Source: Terrirhizobium terrae (lineage in GTDB: Bacteria > Pseudomonadota > Alphaproteobacteria > Rhizobiales > Rhizobiaceae). From it: a stretch of DNA of 64,000 nt. The translations under genes and the position numbers were made by a program. Location of the stretch: assembly GCF_030323265.1 (NCBI RefSeq), contig NZ_CP104992.1, positions 3,757,501 to 3,821,500 on the forward strand, in the 5' to 3' direction. The notes beneath the pieces were generated by a model. The model did not search any database. It was not told the DNA's origin and saw only the letters and a list, made by a program, of their open reading frames with translations. Positions 1 to 9,509 of the stretch are shown here, piece by piece (the first letter of the stretch is position 1; each line of letters begins with the position of its first letter).

Positions 1-1
1 T

Positions 2-520
2 TCCAACCGCCGTGCCTTCGACGAGCGTCTGGCGCTCGCCTACGACAATCCGACCGCCCTGCCGCTCACCGCGCTCGTGCTGGCCGATATCGACAATTTC
101 AAGAAGATCAACGACAGCTTCGGCCATCCGGTCGGCGACAAGATCCTGGCAACCGTCGCATCTGTCCTGCGTGCCAATGTCCGCAAGGATGTCTTCGTCG
201 CCCGTACCGGCGGCGAGGAATTCGCGCTGCTGGTCGAGGGCAACACGCCGGATGAAGTCATGATCATCTGCGAACGCGTACGCCGCGCGCTTGAAACCCG
301 CACGTTCCGCAACACCCGTTCGGGCATCAATTACGGACCGGTGACGATTTCGCTCGGCTATTCCATGGCCGCCCAGGCGACCGATCCGGGCGAGCTCTAT
401 GCCCAGTCGGATGCCGCGCTTTACTACGCCAAGAACAGCGGCCGCAACCGCACGGTCTTCTTCGAAGACAGCATGAAGAGCCACTATGTTGGCAAGAGCT
501 GGCTGATCTACAAGTCGTAA
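2..520 (+). CDS. Diguanylate cyclase, C-terminal GGDEF domain (5' end outside window)
   Basis: The frame is open from the first bases of the window, so the N-terminus and any sensor domain lie upstream. What remains is almost one complete GGDEF domain: a DIDNFKKINDSFGH substrate-binding stretch, then the active-site signature GGEEF at 209-223, then a typical SxGYS strand and YYAKNSGRN near the C-terminus. GGEEF with the upstream Asp residues suggests an active cyclase making c-di-GMP from two GTP. No RxxD inhibitory site is evident before the signature. It ends 25 bases before the convergent oxidase gene. Confidence 0.9.
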   Translation, partial: SNRRAFDERLALAYDNPTALPLTALVLADIDNFKKINDSFGHPVGDKILATVASVLRANVRKDVFVARTGGEEFALLVEGNTPDEVMIICERVRRALETRTFRNTRSGINYGPVTISLGYSMAAQATDPGELYAQSDAALYYAKNSGRNRTVFFEDSMKSHYVGKSWLIYKS

Positions 521-545
521 GACTTACCCAGAGGTCAGCCGCCGC

Positions 546-1169
546 TCACCACATGGTCTTGGCGGCGCGACCGGCCCATTCGCGATCGTAGGTTTCCTGG
601 TCGAAATCCGCCTTGGCGGCCTTCAAGAGCTGCCCGGGTGTCGGCAGATCCTTCGGATCGACAAAACGTTCGGCATTCCAGAGCTCCGAGCGCATCAGCG
701 CCCGCGCGCACTGAAAATAGGCCTCGCCGACCGTGATCACGGTTACCGTGCGCGGATGCCGTCCCTCCATCTCGAAACTGTCCAGCAGTCCCGGCTCCGC
801 CGAGACGACCGCTGTTCCATTGATGCGCATCGCCGTATTGGAGCCCGGGATCAGGAACATCAGCGCCACCCGCGGATCGCGGACGATATTGATCAGCGAG
901 TCCACCCGATTGTTCCCGCGCCAGTCCGGCAGCAGCAGCGTCTTGCCGTCTTTCACCCTGACGACGCCGCCGAGATCGCCGCGTGGCGAGCAATCGAGCC
1001 CTTCGGGGCCAACGGTTGCCAGCGCCACGAAGGGCGCCGTCTCGATCATCTGGCGATACTCGACCGTCAGTGTCGTTGTCACCTTGGCGACGGACGCTTC
1101 CGATACCCCGTCATAGATGGCCTTCAGCTGCTCGACCGAAGTGATGATGCCGGTAGACATGTCGTTCAT
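546..1169 (-). CDS. Pyridoxamine 5'-phosphate oxidase-family FMN-binding protein
   Basis: About 207 residues, starting MNDMSTG. It carries a split-barrel flavin-binding fold: the stretch FVALATVGPEGLDCSPRGD, then LLLPDWRGNNRVDSL and VALMFLIPG, is characteristic of the PPOX-class proteins of the MSMEG_1061 type, which bind FMN or F420 and reduce small molecules. The substrate is unknown. Its start overlaps the stop of the upstream antiporter gene by ATGA once that gene's frameshift is corrected, so the two form an operon. A longer apparent reading frame running into the antiporter is an artefact of the shift near 1418. An alternative start lies at 1160. Confidence 0.85.
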   Translation of the reverse strand: MNDMSTGIITSVEQLKAIYDGVSEASVAKVTTTLTVEYRQMIETAPFVALATVGPEGLDCSPRGDLGGVVRVKDGKTLLLPDWRGNNRVDSLINIVRDPRVALMFLIPGSNTAMRINGTAVVSAEPGLLDSFEMEGRHPRTVTVITVGEAYFQCARALMRSELWNAERFVDPKDLPTPGQLLKAAKADFDQETYDREWAGRAAKTMW

Positions 1170-2990
1170 GTTGCGGCCTCCTGGGCAGCGGCCTGCTCCG
1201 CCGCACGACGCTCGCGTTCGCGCCCGGTCCTTGCTGCGATGACGTCGGCCGGCTGCGCGTTGCCCTTGATCAGCGAGCGACCGGCATAGATGCCTCCCAC
1301 TTGTTCCATCGCAAACCGCTCGCGATCGGTCTCGCGGAATTCCTCGATGATCTGAGCGGCAAGCTCCTCTTCCTCGCCGAGCACCGTCAGCACCTCGCTG
1401 CCGAAATTGAGCGCCGATCTCGTAGGTCTCGCGGATCTGGTAGTCGACGCCCGCCTTCAACAGGTCGATCGCGTGGCCCCGGTCATAGGCGCGCGCCAGA
1501 ACCGGGACCATCGGATATTCTTCCTTGACGATCTCGGCGATCCTGACCGCCGCCTCCTTGTCATCAACGCAGATCAGGATCGCCCTGGCGGTTGCTGCGC
1601 CGGCAGCGTGCAGGATCTCGGGCCTCGATCCGTCGCCGTAGAAAACCTTGAAGCCGAAATCGCCGATATCGCGGATGAACTCTGCATCCTTGTCGATGAT
1701 CGAAAGCGTATAGCCGCGGGCCAGCATAGGCTGGCTGACGATCTGGCCGAAGCGGCCGAATCCGATCATCAGCACGGTATTCTCGATGTTCTCGGGCTGG
1801 TTCAGCCCGCTCGTATCGACCGTCGGCTTCGGCGCCATCCGTACATAGATCGCGACCACCAGCGGCGTGACGGCCATGGAAAGCACGATCGTCGCGGTGA
1901 GTACGGCATTCGTATCGGCATCGATAATACCGACCGACGCCGCGGCGGCGTAGAGAACGAAGGCGAATTCACCGCCCTGCGCCATCAGGATAGCGCGGCC
2001 GAGGCTCTCGGGATGTGCAGCCCCCATAAGCCGCGCCACGCCGTAGATCGCCAGGCCTTTGACGATCATGTACGCGATGACGGCTAGGATCACATGCTGC
2101 CAGTTGGCGGCGATCACCGCGAGATCGACGGCCATGCCGACACCGAGGAAGAACAGGCCGAGCAGGATGCCGCGGAAGGGCTCGATATCGGCCTCCAACT
2201 GATGTCTGAACGACGATTCCGACAGAAGCACACCCGCAAGGAACGCGCCCATTGCCATGGACAGACCTGCCAGGTCCATCAGGAGCGCCGAGCCGAGCAC
2301 GACGAGCAATGCAGCCGCCGTCATGACCTCGCGCGCCCCGGACACGGCGAGCAGACGAAAGAGCGGATTGAGCAGATAGCGACCGGCAATGACGAGCGCG
2401 ACCAGCGCCGCAAAACCGATGCCGACAGATTGCAGCCGCTCAGCCAAAGGAACCGACCCGCCATCGGAGGCAAGCAGTGCCACGACCGCCAGCAGCGGCA
2501 CGATGGCCAGATCCTCGAACAGCAGGATCGCCACGATATGCTGCCCCTTCGGCGTGTGCAGATGGTTGCGCTCCTGCAGCATCTGCATGACGATCGCAGT
2601 CGAAGTCAGCACGAAGCCCGTGCCGGCAACGAAGGCCACCGGTGCCGACAGGCCGAACCCCATACCGACGGCCATCAGCAGCACGATACAGGCGCCAACC
2701 TGCAATGCGCCGAGACCGAAAATGTCCTTGCGCATGTTCCACAGCCGCGAAGGCTGCATTTCCAGCCCGATGATGAAGAGGAACATGACGACGCCGAGTT
2801 CGGCGATATGCAAAATTGCCTGCGGGTCTGACACGAGCTTCAGCCCGAACGGCCCGATCGCTAGGCCCGCGGCCAGATAGCCGAGAACCGATCCGAGCCC
2901 GATCCGCTTGAACAATGGCGCGGCAATGACGCCTGCCCCCAGCAAGGCCACTACCTGGACCAGTTCGCTTCCACCTGCTTCTGCCGCCAC
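1166..2990 (-). CDS. Kef-type monovalent cation:proton antiporter (CPA2) with TrkA-N domain; frameshifted near 1418
   Basis: Starts at GTG 2990, preceded by a purine-rich stretch. About 380 residues form a dozen hydrophobic helices of the Na+/H+ exchanger fold, including FLFIIGLEMQPSRLW and LLFEDLAIVPLL. A cytoplasmic Rossmann TrkA-N domain follows, with the nucleotide-binding VLMIGFGRFGQIVSQPML, then an acidic tail. Expected role is K+ or Na+ efflux in exchange for protons, gated by NAD(H) or glutathione adducts. Near 1418 the frame breaks inside ETYE-SALNFGSEVL, where one extra base (or two missing) moves the end into another frame. The correct end at 1166 overlaps the next gene by ATGA. 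Full length would be about 607 residues, normal for KefB/KefC-like proteins. Confidence 0.88.
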
Positions 2991-3052
2991 CCCGTCTACC
3001 CTCTCGTCTGTTTAACCCAGTTATCGCCCACGCCGATTATCGGCGCTGCCAC

Positions 3053-3433
3053 CTATCTCGTTCTTGTGACACCATCGCGACTCAAGCCCTTCTCGGCAAG
3101 CTCGCGCTCGTATTCGGCGAACATATCGGTGCCTTTTTCGCCAAGCTCGCGAAGATATGACCAGGTGAAGATTCCGCTGTCATGGCCGTCGTCGAAGGCG
3201 ACGCGCACCGCGTAGTTGCCGGCCGGCGCCACGGCCTTGATGCCGACGTTACGCTTGCCTGGAACGGTCACCTTCTGGCCCGGTCCATGCCCCTGAACCT
3301 CTGCGGATGGCGAGAGAACGCGCATCGTCTCCGCCGGGATGGCAGCCGCGAAATCGTCGGAAAATGTCACCGTCAGGGTATGCCGGTCCTTGGAGACCCT
3401 GAGTTCCGTCGGCCAGGTATCGGTCATCGTCAT
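3053..3433 (-). CDS. DUF971 (gamma-butyrobetaine hydroxylase N-terminal-like) protein
   Basis: 126 residues from MTMTDTWPTELRVSKD. Signature elements are the opening WPTELRV, RVLSPSAEVQGHGPGQ, and the C-terminal FDDGHDSGIFTWSYLRELG, which is the hallmark of DUF971 with its conserved His and Asp residues. In eukaryotes this fold is the N-terminal part of gamma-butyrobetaine hydroxylase; free-standing bacterial versions are often linked to Fe-S or Mrp proteins. Here it is divergent from moaA, separated by about 140 bases. A longer frame extends to 3559, but family length favours 3433 or 3427. Confidence 0.85.
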   Translation of the reverse strand: MTMTDTWPTELRVSKDRHTLTVTFSDDFAAAIPAETMRVLSPSAEVQGHGPGQKVTVPGKRNVGIKAVAPAGNYAVRVAFDDGHDSGIFTWSYLRELGEKGTDMFAEYERELAEKGLSRDGVTRTR

Positions 3434-3574
3434 GTCTCGCTTTATAAATGATATCGGAGCATTATGGGTTTGACGTTTCTGCTGCAACCTGTTTTGGACT
3501 GCGCCGATCGGCGGCCCAGGCCTTGACGCTGCCGCCCGGAATTCCCAACTTGCGCCCATGAGGGAGACTGCCCC

Positions 3575-4621
3575 GTGAATACGATTGCCGGACCTATCGA
3601 CATTGTAAAGCCGCTGGCAGCCATGCCGGGGCCGATGATCGATCCGTTCGGCCGGGCGGTGACCTATCTGCGCGTCTCGGTGACGGATCGCTGCGATTTC
3701 CGCTGCACCTATTGCATGGCGGAAAACATGACCTTCCTGCCGAAGAAGGACCTTTTGACGCTCGAAGAACTTGACCGGCTCTGTTCGGCCTTTATCGCCA
3801 AGGGCGTGCGCAAGCTGCGCCTCACCGGCGGCGAGCCTCTAGTGCGCAAGAATATCATGTTCCTCGTCGAGAAGCTCGGCAAGCATATCGAGGCCGGTGA
3901 CCTCGACGAACTGACGCTGACCACCAACGGTTCGCAGCTTGCCCGTTACGCTCAGGAGCTCTACGACAACGGCGTTCGCCGCATCAACGTATCGCTCGAC
4001 ACGCTGGATGAGGCGAAATTCAAACAGATCACCCGCTGGGGCGATTTCCGCAAGGTCATGGACGGCATCGACGCCGCCCAGAAGGCCGGGATCAAGATCA
4101 AGCTGAATGCCGTAGCACTGAAGGGCTTCAACGATCTGGAAATCCCCGACATGCTCCGCTTCGCCCATGGCCGCGGCATGGACCTGACTCTCATCGAGAC
4201 CATGCCGATGGGCGAGATCGACGAGGACCGCACCGACCAGTACCTGCCGCTGTCTGAGGTTCGCGACGGTCTTGAGCAGCAGTTCGCCCTGTCCGATATC
4301 CCCTACAAGACCGGCGGCCCGGCGCGTTATGTCGAGGTAAAGGAAACCGGCGGTCGCCTCGGCTTCATCACGCCGATGACCCATAATTTCTGCGAGAGCT
4401 GCAACCGCGTTCGTCTCACCTGCACCGGCACGCTCTACATGTGCCTCGGCCAGAACGACGCCGCCGATCTCCGCACGGCACTGCGCGCTTCCGAGAGCAA
4501 CGATTACCTGTCATCCGCAATAGACGAGGCGATCGGCCGCAAGCCGAAGGGTCACGACTTCATCATCGACCGCAACAATCGCCCCGCCGTCTCACGCCAC
4601 ATGAGCGTCACCGGCGGGTGA
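3575..4621 (+). CDS. moaA: GTP 3',8-cyclase, molybdenum cofactor biosynthesis
   Basis: 348-residue radical SAM enzyme. The N-terminal [4Fe-4S] site is CDFRCTYC at about residue 39, followed by [12 protein letters not shown] (SAM binding). The second cluster that binds GTP is [14 protein letters not shown] with a third Cys in YMCLG, and the protein ends in the GG dipeptide required by MoaA. It converts GTP to 3',8-cyclo-GTP, the first step toward cyclic pyranopterin phosphate. The 3' end overlaps the convergent thiD by 14 bases. Other Moco genes here (mobA, mobB) lie 9 kb downstream. Confidence 0.97.
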   Translation: MNTIAGPIDIVKPLAAMPGPMIDPFGRAVTYLRVSVTDRCDFRCTYCMAENMTFLPKKDLLTLEELDRLCSAFIAKGVRKLRLTGGEPLVRKNIMFLVEKLGKHIEAGDLDELTLTTNGSQLARYAQELYDNGVRRINVSLDTLDEAKFKQITRWGDFRKVMDGIDAAQKAGIKIKLNAVALKGFNDLEIPDMLRFAHGRGMDLTLIETMPMGEIDEDRTDQYLPLSEVRDGLEQQFALSDIPYKTGGPARYVEVKETGGRLGFITPMTHNFCESCNRVRLTCTGTLYMCLGQNDAADLRTALRASESNDYLSSAIDEAIGRKPKGHDFIIDRNNRPAVSRHMSVTGG

Positions 4622-5435
4622 TACCCTCGCTTTCCCACAATTGAACGAAGTGATGCACGGGCCCGTGGCCGCTTCCGACATCGAGCTTGTCGGCTGCGGC
4701 GATGGCCTCTGCGAGATAGGCTTTCGCTGTGGTCACGGCCGAAACCATCGAAGCCCCTTTGGCAAGCTCGGCTGCAATTGCGCTCGACAATGTACAGCCG
4801 GTCCCATGGGTATTGCTGGTCGCGATCCGCTTGCCCTCCAGCCATGTGAGCCCACGAACCTCCGCCAGCACATCGGGACTGTCCGCAGTTTCGAGATGAC
4901 CGCCCTTCACCAGCACAGCCTTCGGACCGCGCTCAAGCAGCCGTCTGGCCTGATCCGCCATCTCCTCGCGGGTCACCGCCTCCGCTTCCCCGAGCAGCGC
5001 CGCCGTCTCCGGGAGGTTGGGCGTCACCAGACTGGCGAGCGGCAGCAGGCGCTCGATGACTGCCTGCTTGGCATCCGGCGCCAATAGCGGTGAACCACCC
5101 TTGGCGACCATGACAGGATCCAGCACGATCGGTATCGTCTCGGCATAGGGTCCCAGCACGTCGGCCACGGCCTCGGCAATCTCCGCATTGGCGATCATCC
5201 CGATCTTCACCGCATCGACGCGGATATCAGCAAAGACCGCTTCGATCTCGGCCCTGACGAAATCCGGCGGCAGCGCCTGTATGGCGATAACGCCCCGCGT
5301 GTTCTGGGCGGTCAGCGCTGTCAGCGCCGCCATCCCGTAGGTACCACGGGCGGAAAATGCCTTGAGGTCCGCCTGAATACCGGCCCCGCCGGAGGGATCG
5401 GAACCGGCGATGGAAAGAACATTCCGGATCGTCAT
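4608..5435 (-). CDS. thiD: Hydroxymethylpyrimidine/phosphomethylpyrimidine kinase
   Basis: 275 residues of the ribokinase fold. The start [19 protein letters not shown] is the classical ThiD HMP-binding signature, and [17 protein letters not shown] near the C-terminus holds the anion hole and catalytic base region. It phosphorylates HMP and then HMP-P to HMP-PP for thiamine synthesis. It is the last gene of thiM-thiE-thiD; its ATG overlaps the thiE TGA by ATGA when the thiE frameshift is repaired. The whole operon should be controlled by the upstream TPP riboswitch. Confidence 0.96.
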   Translation of the reverse strand: MTIRNVLSIAGSDPSGGAGIQADLKAFSARGTYGMAALTALTAQNTRGVIAIQALPPDFVRAEIEAVFADIRVDAVKIGMIANAEIAEAVADVLGPYAETIPIVLDPVMVAKGGSPLLAPDAKQAVIERLLPLASLVTPNLPETAALLGEAEAVTREEMADQARRLLERGPKAVLVKGGHLETADSPDVLAEVRGLTWLEGKRIATSNTHGTGCTLSSAIAAELAKGASMVSAVTTAKAYLAEAIAAADKLDVGSGHGPVHHFVQLWESEGITRR

Positions 5436-6066
5436 CGGCGCACCCTTTCGATTTCGCCTGCGATGGATCTTGCGGCCGCCACCGGGTCCGGTTGACCACA
5501 GATCGCGGACACCACCGCCAAGCCTTGCGCCCCGGCCGCGAGCACGGCGCCGGCATGCTCCCCTTCACCCCGCCGATCGCAACCGCAGGCACTGGCGCAG
5601 CAGCCACGATCCGAGCCAGTCCTTCAAAACCGATCGGCGCCTTGTGATCCGGCTTCGTCGCCGTGGCGAAGACCGGCCCGACACCGACATAGTCCACCAC
5701 GGCTGGATCGACGCGCCGTACTAGGTCCTCGGTCTCGACCGAGAGGCCAAGGATCATGTTCGGCCCGACCCGCCGACGCACGCTCGCCGCCTCCAGATCA
5801 TCCTGACCAACATGGATGCCATCCGTCCCGATCGCGACCGCCGCCTCCACATCGTCGTTGACGATCAACGGCACGCCGGTGCCGGCAAGCACTTCCTTGA
5901 GCGCCCGCCCGATCACGATCATTTCCTCCGTGGTCGCGAGCTTGTCGCGCAGCTGCACCATCGTCACGCCGCCGGAAACAGCCAGCCGCGCCGTCTCGAC
6001 CATGCCGCACGAACCGCACAGATCGCGATCGAGCACCAGATAAAGCGAAAGATCGAGGCGCCTCAT
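5432..6066 (-). CDS. thiE: Thiamine phosphate synthase; frameshifted near 5568
   Basis: The N-terminal 165 residues fit ThiE well: a TIM barrel opening LSLYLVLDRDLC, GVTMVQLRDK, PLIVNDDVEAA, GIHVGQDDL and YVGVGPVFATATK, then AIGGVKG. After AIGGVKG the frame breaks because a G run (C run on the plus strand near 5568) is one base short. Adding one base restores a normal C-terminus with GLAVVSAI and a TGA that overlaps thiD by ATGA. Restored length is about 211 residues, typical. The enzyme joins HMP-PP and thiazole phosphate. Most likely a sequencing error rather than a pseudogene. Confidence 0.92.
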
Positions 6067-6896
6067 GCCGGCACCACCCGTCCTGCCGCATCCAACTCGG
6101 CAGGCGTCAGCTTCGCCAACTCATCGAGGAAGCGCACGGCAAACGAGCCCGGCCCGTCCGCGCGCTCTCCTGCCTTCTCTCCGGCAGCGGCGAAGACAGA
6201 CAAAGCCGCCACCGTCGCATCGAACTGCCGGTCTGGTATTGTCGCAACAAACGCCCCGACCACGCCCGTCAACGAGCAACCCAGCGCCGTCACCTTCGGC
6301 ATCCATGCCGAGCCGCCGACCACATGCACCGAGCGTTTTCCGTCGGTCACGAAATCACGCTCGCCGGTCACGGCCACCACACATCCATGATGTTTCGCCA
6401 AGACCTTCGCAGCAAGCTCCGCGGAGCTAACGCTATCCCCGGCATCGACGCCCCGGCCTCCGGCGCGTTCGCCGGCCAGCGCAATGATCTCCGACGCATT
6501 ACCGCGAATGACCGTCGGCTTGAGCTCCAGCATTTCGACAACAACCGCACGGCGATAGGACGTGGCGAAATGCGCCACCGGATCCAGAACCCAAGGTCTG
6601 CCGTTATCACCGGCCGCGCGCGCCGCCTGCCGCATCCCTGCCAGGAAGTCCGGCGAGATCGTGCCGATATTGATCGTCAGCGCCGAAGCGATGGCCGCGA
6701 ACTCGGCAGATTCCTCGGCCGCATGCACCATAGCCGGCGACGCTCCCACGGCCAGCATGACATTGGCGGCGATATTCATCGCGACGAAATTCGTGATGTT
6801 CTGCACCAACGGATTTCTCGCCCGCATTGCCGCAAGCAATTGTCCCGGTGCTACGATCGGTTCGATGTTACTTGAATGAATTGGATCGACTTCCAT
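6063..6896 (-). CDS. thiM: Hydroxyethylthiazole kinase
   Basis: 277 residues, ribokinase-like. Recognisable parts are NPLVQNITNFVAMNIAANV near the N-terminus (thiazole site), GSPWVLDP-type GRPWVLDPVAHFATSYR, GNASEIIALAG, and the ATP-site VTALGCSLTGVVGAFVA, where many homologues have GTGC instead of GCSL. It salvages thiazole alcohol as THZ-P. First gene of the salvage operon, immediately behind the TPP riboswitch; its stop overlaps the thiE start by ATGA. De novo thiazole genes (thiCOGS) are not in this window. Confidence 0.94.
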   Translation of the reverse strand: MEVDPIHSSNIEPIVAPGQLLAAMRARNPLVQNITNFVAMNIAANVMLAVGASPAMVHAAEESAEFAAIASALTINIGTISPDFLAGMRQAARAAGDNGRPWVLDPVAHFATSYRRAVVVEMLELKPTVIRGNASEIIALAGERAGGRGVDAGDSVSSAELAAKVLAKHHGCVVAVTGERDFVTDGKRSVHVVGGSAWMPKVTALGCSLTGVVGAFVATIPDRQFDATVAALSVFAAAGEKAGERADGPGSFAVRFLDELAKLTPAELDAAGRVVPA

Positions 6897-6954
6897 CTGC
6901 GCCTCCTTTTCGAACGGAGGCGGACGCAGGGCACCACATGAGAATGCGAAGACC

Positions 6955-7035
6955 CGAACGACTCCTCCGCCAGCATGATCTGGTTCAGGTTCAAAGGGTG
7001 CTTCTCAGCCCGGCTTTCGCCGGACGCCCCTGTCA
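6955..7035 (-). promoter_or_regulatory. TPP riboswitch (thi box) upstream of thiM
   Basis: On the minus strand the leader shows the conserved order of TPP aptamer elements: GGGGCGTCCGG (7030-7020), CTGAGA (7008-7003), ACCCTTTGAACCTGA (6998-6984), then CCAGATCATGCTGG and GCGGAGG. CTGAGA and ACCCTTTGAACCTGA are near-invariant in this class. It sits about 60 bases before thiM, so TPP binding should repress the thiMED salvage operon, probably by hiding the ribosome site. Confidence 0.93.
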
Positions 7036-7117
7036 GTTGCAAGATCTAGCGGAATACAGCTTTCGGGGCCAGCAGATTATGCCACAGGAACCCCATGGCT
7101 CGGATCCTATCGTAAAC

Positions 7118-8466
7118 CTAGGGCGCCACATCAACGTGATGCACCCCGTGCGGCAGCGGCACGCGCCCGATCGGTTCCAGCCTCGGCGTTCCATCCTTCA
7201 CCACCCGAAACACGGCAAGCCCTGCCCCCACGCCCGGTGCCGCATCCGGCTGCGCCTCGAATGAGGTCGCAATCACATGGTCGCCGGTAAGATCGAACGT
7301 TCCACCTTCCGGCAGCACCGCTTCGAAGGACGTGTCCGACAGCTTTTCGAGCGCCCCCGTCTTCGGATCGAAGGCAAGCAGCGAAATACCCGCCTCCCGG
7401 CTGTAGCGCGGCGTACCCGGCGCAAAGCTCGTCCCGCGCATATTGAAGGTCGCGACCAGTCGCCCGTCCGGGCTCACCGCCATGCCCTCGGCGGAAATGT
7501 CGGTATCGACGCTGCCGAGCCGCTCATGCCGGACCTCCCGCGCCTCCGGATCGGCCAGCCGGATGACACTCATGGTCGAGGCGGCATCTGGAATGCGCCC
7601 ATCCAGTGTCGTGGCGGCAAAATCCCGGCCCCAGTTGGAAGTCAGGTAATGGCGCCAGTCCGGGGTAAATCGCCCGACGAACGGATCGCGCCCGGTCTCC
7701 ACGATATTGCCCCAGAGTTTCAGCGCAGGACCATCGTCACCATCCGCCACCTCGAAAAAGGCGACACGATCCTGCGTGTTGATATTCGCCGCCAGATACC
7801 GCCCGGAGGGATGCCACTGGACATTGGTTGCCGTCACGCCCGCGCGCGGCCCCGAAGCCGTTCCCGTTACGCCAAGTTCGGCCAGATTGAACCGCGCCAC
7901 CGGACCGAATTTTCCGTCGCGGAACTCGGCGATCTGCAAAAGGCTCTCCTGCGCCGTATTGGAGACGACGGCCACGCGGTTTCCATCCGGGCTCACCGCC
8001 AATCCTCGGGATGGATGCCGATCTCGGCCGTATCGGCAAGCGCAGGATCGGCGCCGTCGGACAGATCGACAGCAAACAGCCGGTTCCCCGGCGGCAATTC
8101 CCTCATGGTCGTCGCGCCGTTCGGCCGTTCTCCCAGCCGCTCAGTGATGAAGGCCGTTTGTCCATCCGGCGTCAGCTCCAGTATTTCCGGCGCAGCCGTC
8201 ACCGAATTCGAAATAGGCAACGTTTCCCGGCTCACCTTCCCGTCAACGATGGACAGCACCGTCAGCATATCGCGGTGCCCCGCTTCGTCAGGCGCCAGCA
8301 CACCATCCGCATAGGTGCGGGCGACATAGTCGCCGTCGGAAATCACCGCCACCTTACCCGCCGAAATCCCGGCAAGGGCATCAAGCGATTGCGCCGATCC
8401 AGGCACGACACTCAGTGCCAGCGAGGCAGCAAGCACGGTCGTCGAAAAAAGATGTGATGGCATCAT
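7118..8466 (-). CDS. Exported beta-propeller protein, lactonase/6-phosphogluconolactonase-like; frameshifted near 8008
   Basis: Begins MMPSHLFSTTVLAASLALS with a cleavable-looking signal peptide ending VPGSAQS. The rest consists of repeated propeller blades with the recurring pattern (M/L)AVSPDG and WHPSGRYLA, as in the YncE/lactonase superfamily. Near 8008 the reading frame breaks after HPE; one additional G in the G run gives HPEGLAVSPDG and joins two pieces into about 450 residues. Likely periplasmic; the substrate is unknown. Transcribed divergently from a LysR-type gene, which probably regulates it. Upstream starts in the same frame exist but lack the signal peptide at the N-terminus. 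Confidence 0.75.
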
Positions 8467-8559
8467 GATCCGGCTCCTTCGATCCATGGGCAGAGAGGCG
8501 TAGACGGTGCTCACGCGCATGCCGTCGCCTTGCCATCACGAAGGATAGGGATCACTCTG

Positions 8560-8593
8560 ATCACGATCCAATCGAAATATTCCATTCCGTGAT
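8560..8593. promoter_or_regulatory. Candidate LysR operator between the divergent genes
   Basis: The 150-base intergenic region contains the inverted repeat ATCACG (8560-8565) and CGTGAT (8588-8593) around an AT-rich core, plus a second ATCAC at 8551. LysR regulators commonly bind dyads in such divergent promoter regions. The half-site spacing is longer than the classical T-N11-A box, so this is tentative. Confidence 0.3.
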
Positions 8594-8618
8594 AGGCATA
8601 TCGCATCAGGAGCCTGAG

Positions 8619-9503
8619 ATGGATATCCGCGCTATGGCCTGCTTCGTCGCCGTCGCAGAGGAGCTGCATTTCCGCCGCGCGGCCGAGCGCCTGCATCTCA
8701 CCCAGCCCTCGCTCAGCCAGCGCATCCGTGCCCTGGAGCATGAGATCGGTACCGATCTCTTCGTCCGCGACCGCCGCAGCGTCGCCCTCACTCCCGCCGG
8801 CAAGGCCTTTCTCGAACCGGCACGCCGCTCAATCGACAATGCCCGTATAGCGAAGGAACAGGCATTGCGGGCCGTCCGTGGAGAAGTCGGGCGCTTGCGT
8901 CTTGGCTTCACCGTCCTCGCCTTCTACGGCCTTCTGCCCGAAGCGCTGCAGGCCTTCCGCCGCCGCCATCCGGATGTCGAAGTGGAACTGGTCGAAATGA
9001 ATTCGCCGTCGCTGGAAACGGCACTGATCACCGGTACGATCGATCTCGCGATCCTCCATCCACCGCTCGGTCACCTGGAACTGATGGTCCGCTCCCTGCC
9101 CGATGAACCATTGATACTGGCTCTGCCCGAAAGCCATCCGCTCGCGGCATTCGAAGAAATACCGATCAGGGCGCTTGCCGACGAACCGATGCTGATCGCA
9201 CCGCGCGCCGTCGGCCCGAGCATTTATGACCGGATGATCGCCCTCTTCCAGTCGGAAGGCGTAACGCCGCACGTCGTGCAGGAAGTCACCCCGATGACCA
9301 CGCTCTCCGGGCTTGTCGCGGCCGGTACCGGCATCGGTTTCGTCACCCACGGCCTGTCGCGCCAGCCCCGCCCAGGCGTCTGCTATCGCCCGGTCACGCC
9401 AACGCCGCCATCGTTGCCGATGGCGGCGTCATGGTTGAAACCGGAACTGACGGCCACCGGCCGCCGGTTCCTTGATGAGGTTCTGGCGCTTTACGTCCGC
9501 TAG
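8619..9503 (+). CDS. LysR-family transcriptional regulator
   Basis: 294 residues from ATG 8619, preceded by CAGGAG at a good distance. Residues 1-60 are the winged HTH: FVAVAEELHFRRAAERLHLT, then QPSLSQRIRALEHEIGTDLF. The effector domain follows, with LRLGFTVLAFYGLLPEAL and the paired PLGHLELMVR / LPDEPLILALPESHPLA strands typical of the CatR/BenM-like group that binds small aromatic or carboxylic acids. Divergent from the propeller protein, so that gene is the natural target. Confidence 0.92.
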   Translation: MDIRAMACFVAVAEELHFRRAAERLHLTQPSLSQRIRALEHEIGTDLFVRDRRSVALTPAGKAFLEPARRSIDNARIAKEQALRAVRGEVGRLRLGFTVLAFYGLLPEALQAFRRRHPDVEVELVEMNSPSLETALITGTIDLAILHPPLGHLELMVRSLPDEPLILALPESHPLAAFEEIPIRALADEPMLIAPRAVGPSIYDRMIALFQSEGVTPHVVQEVTPMTTLSGLVAAGTGIGFVTHGLSRQPRPGVCYRPVTPTPPSLPMAASWLKPELTATGRRFLDEVLALYVR

Positions 9504-9509
9504 ATCCGG

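Noticed and set aside
546-2990. A single 814-residue open frame joining the antiporter and the FMN-binding oxidase as one fusion protein
   Set aside because: The middle section is not protein-like, and a one-base change near 1418 gives two normal proteins overlapping by ATGA. It is a frameshift artefact.
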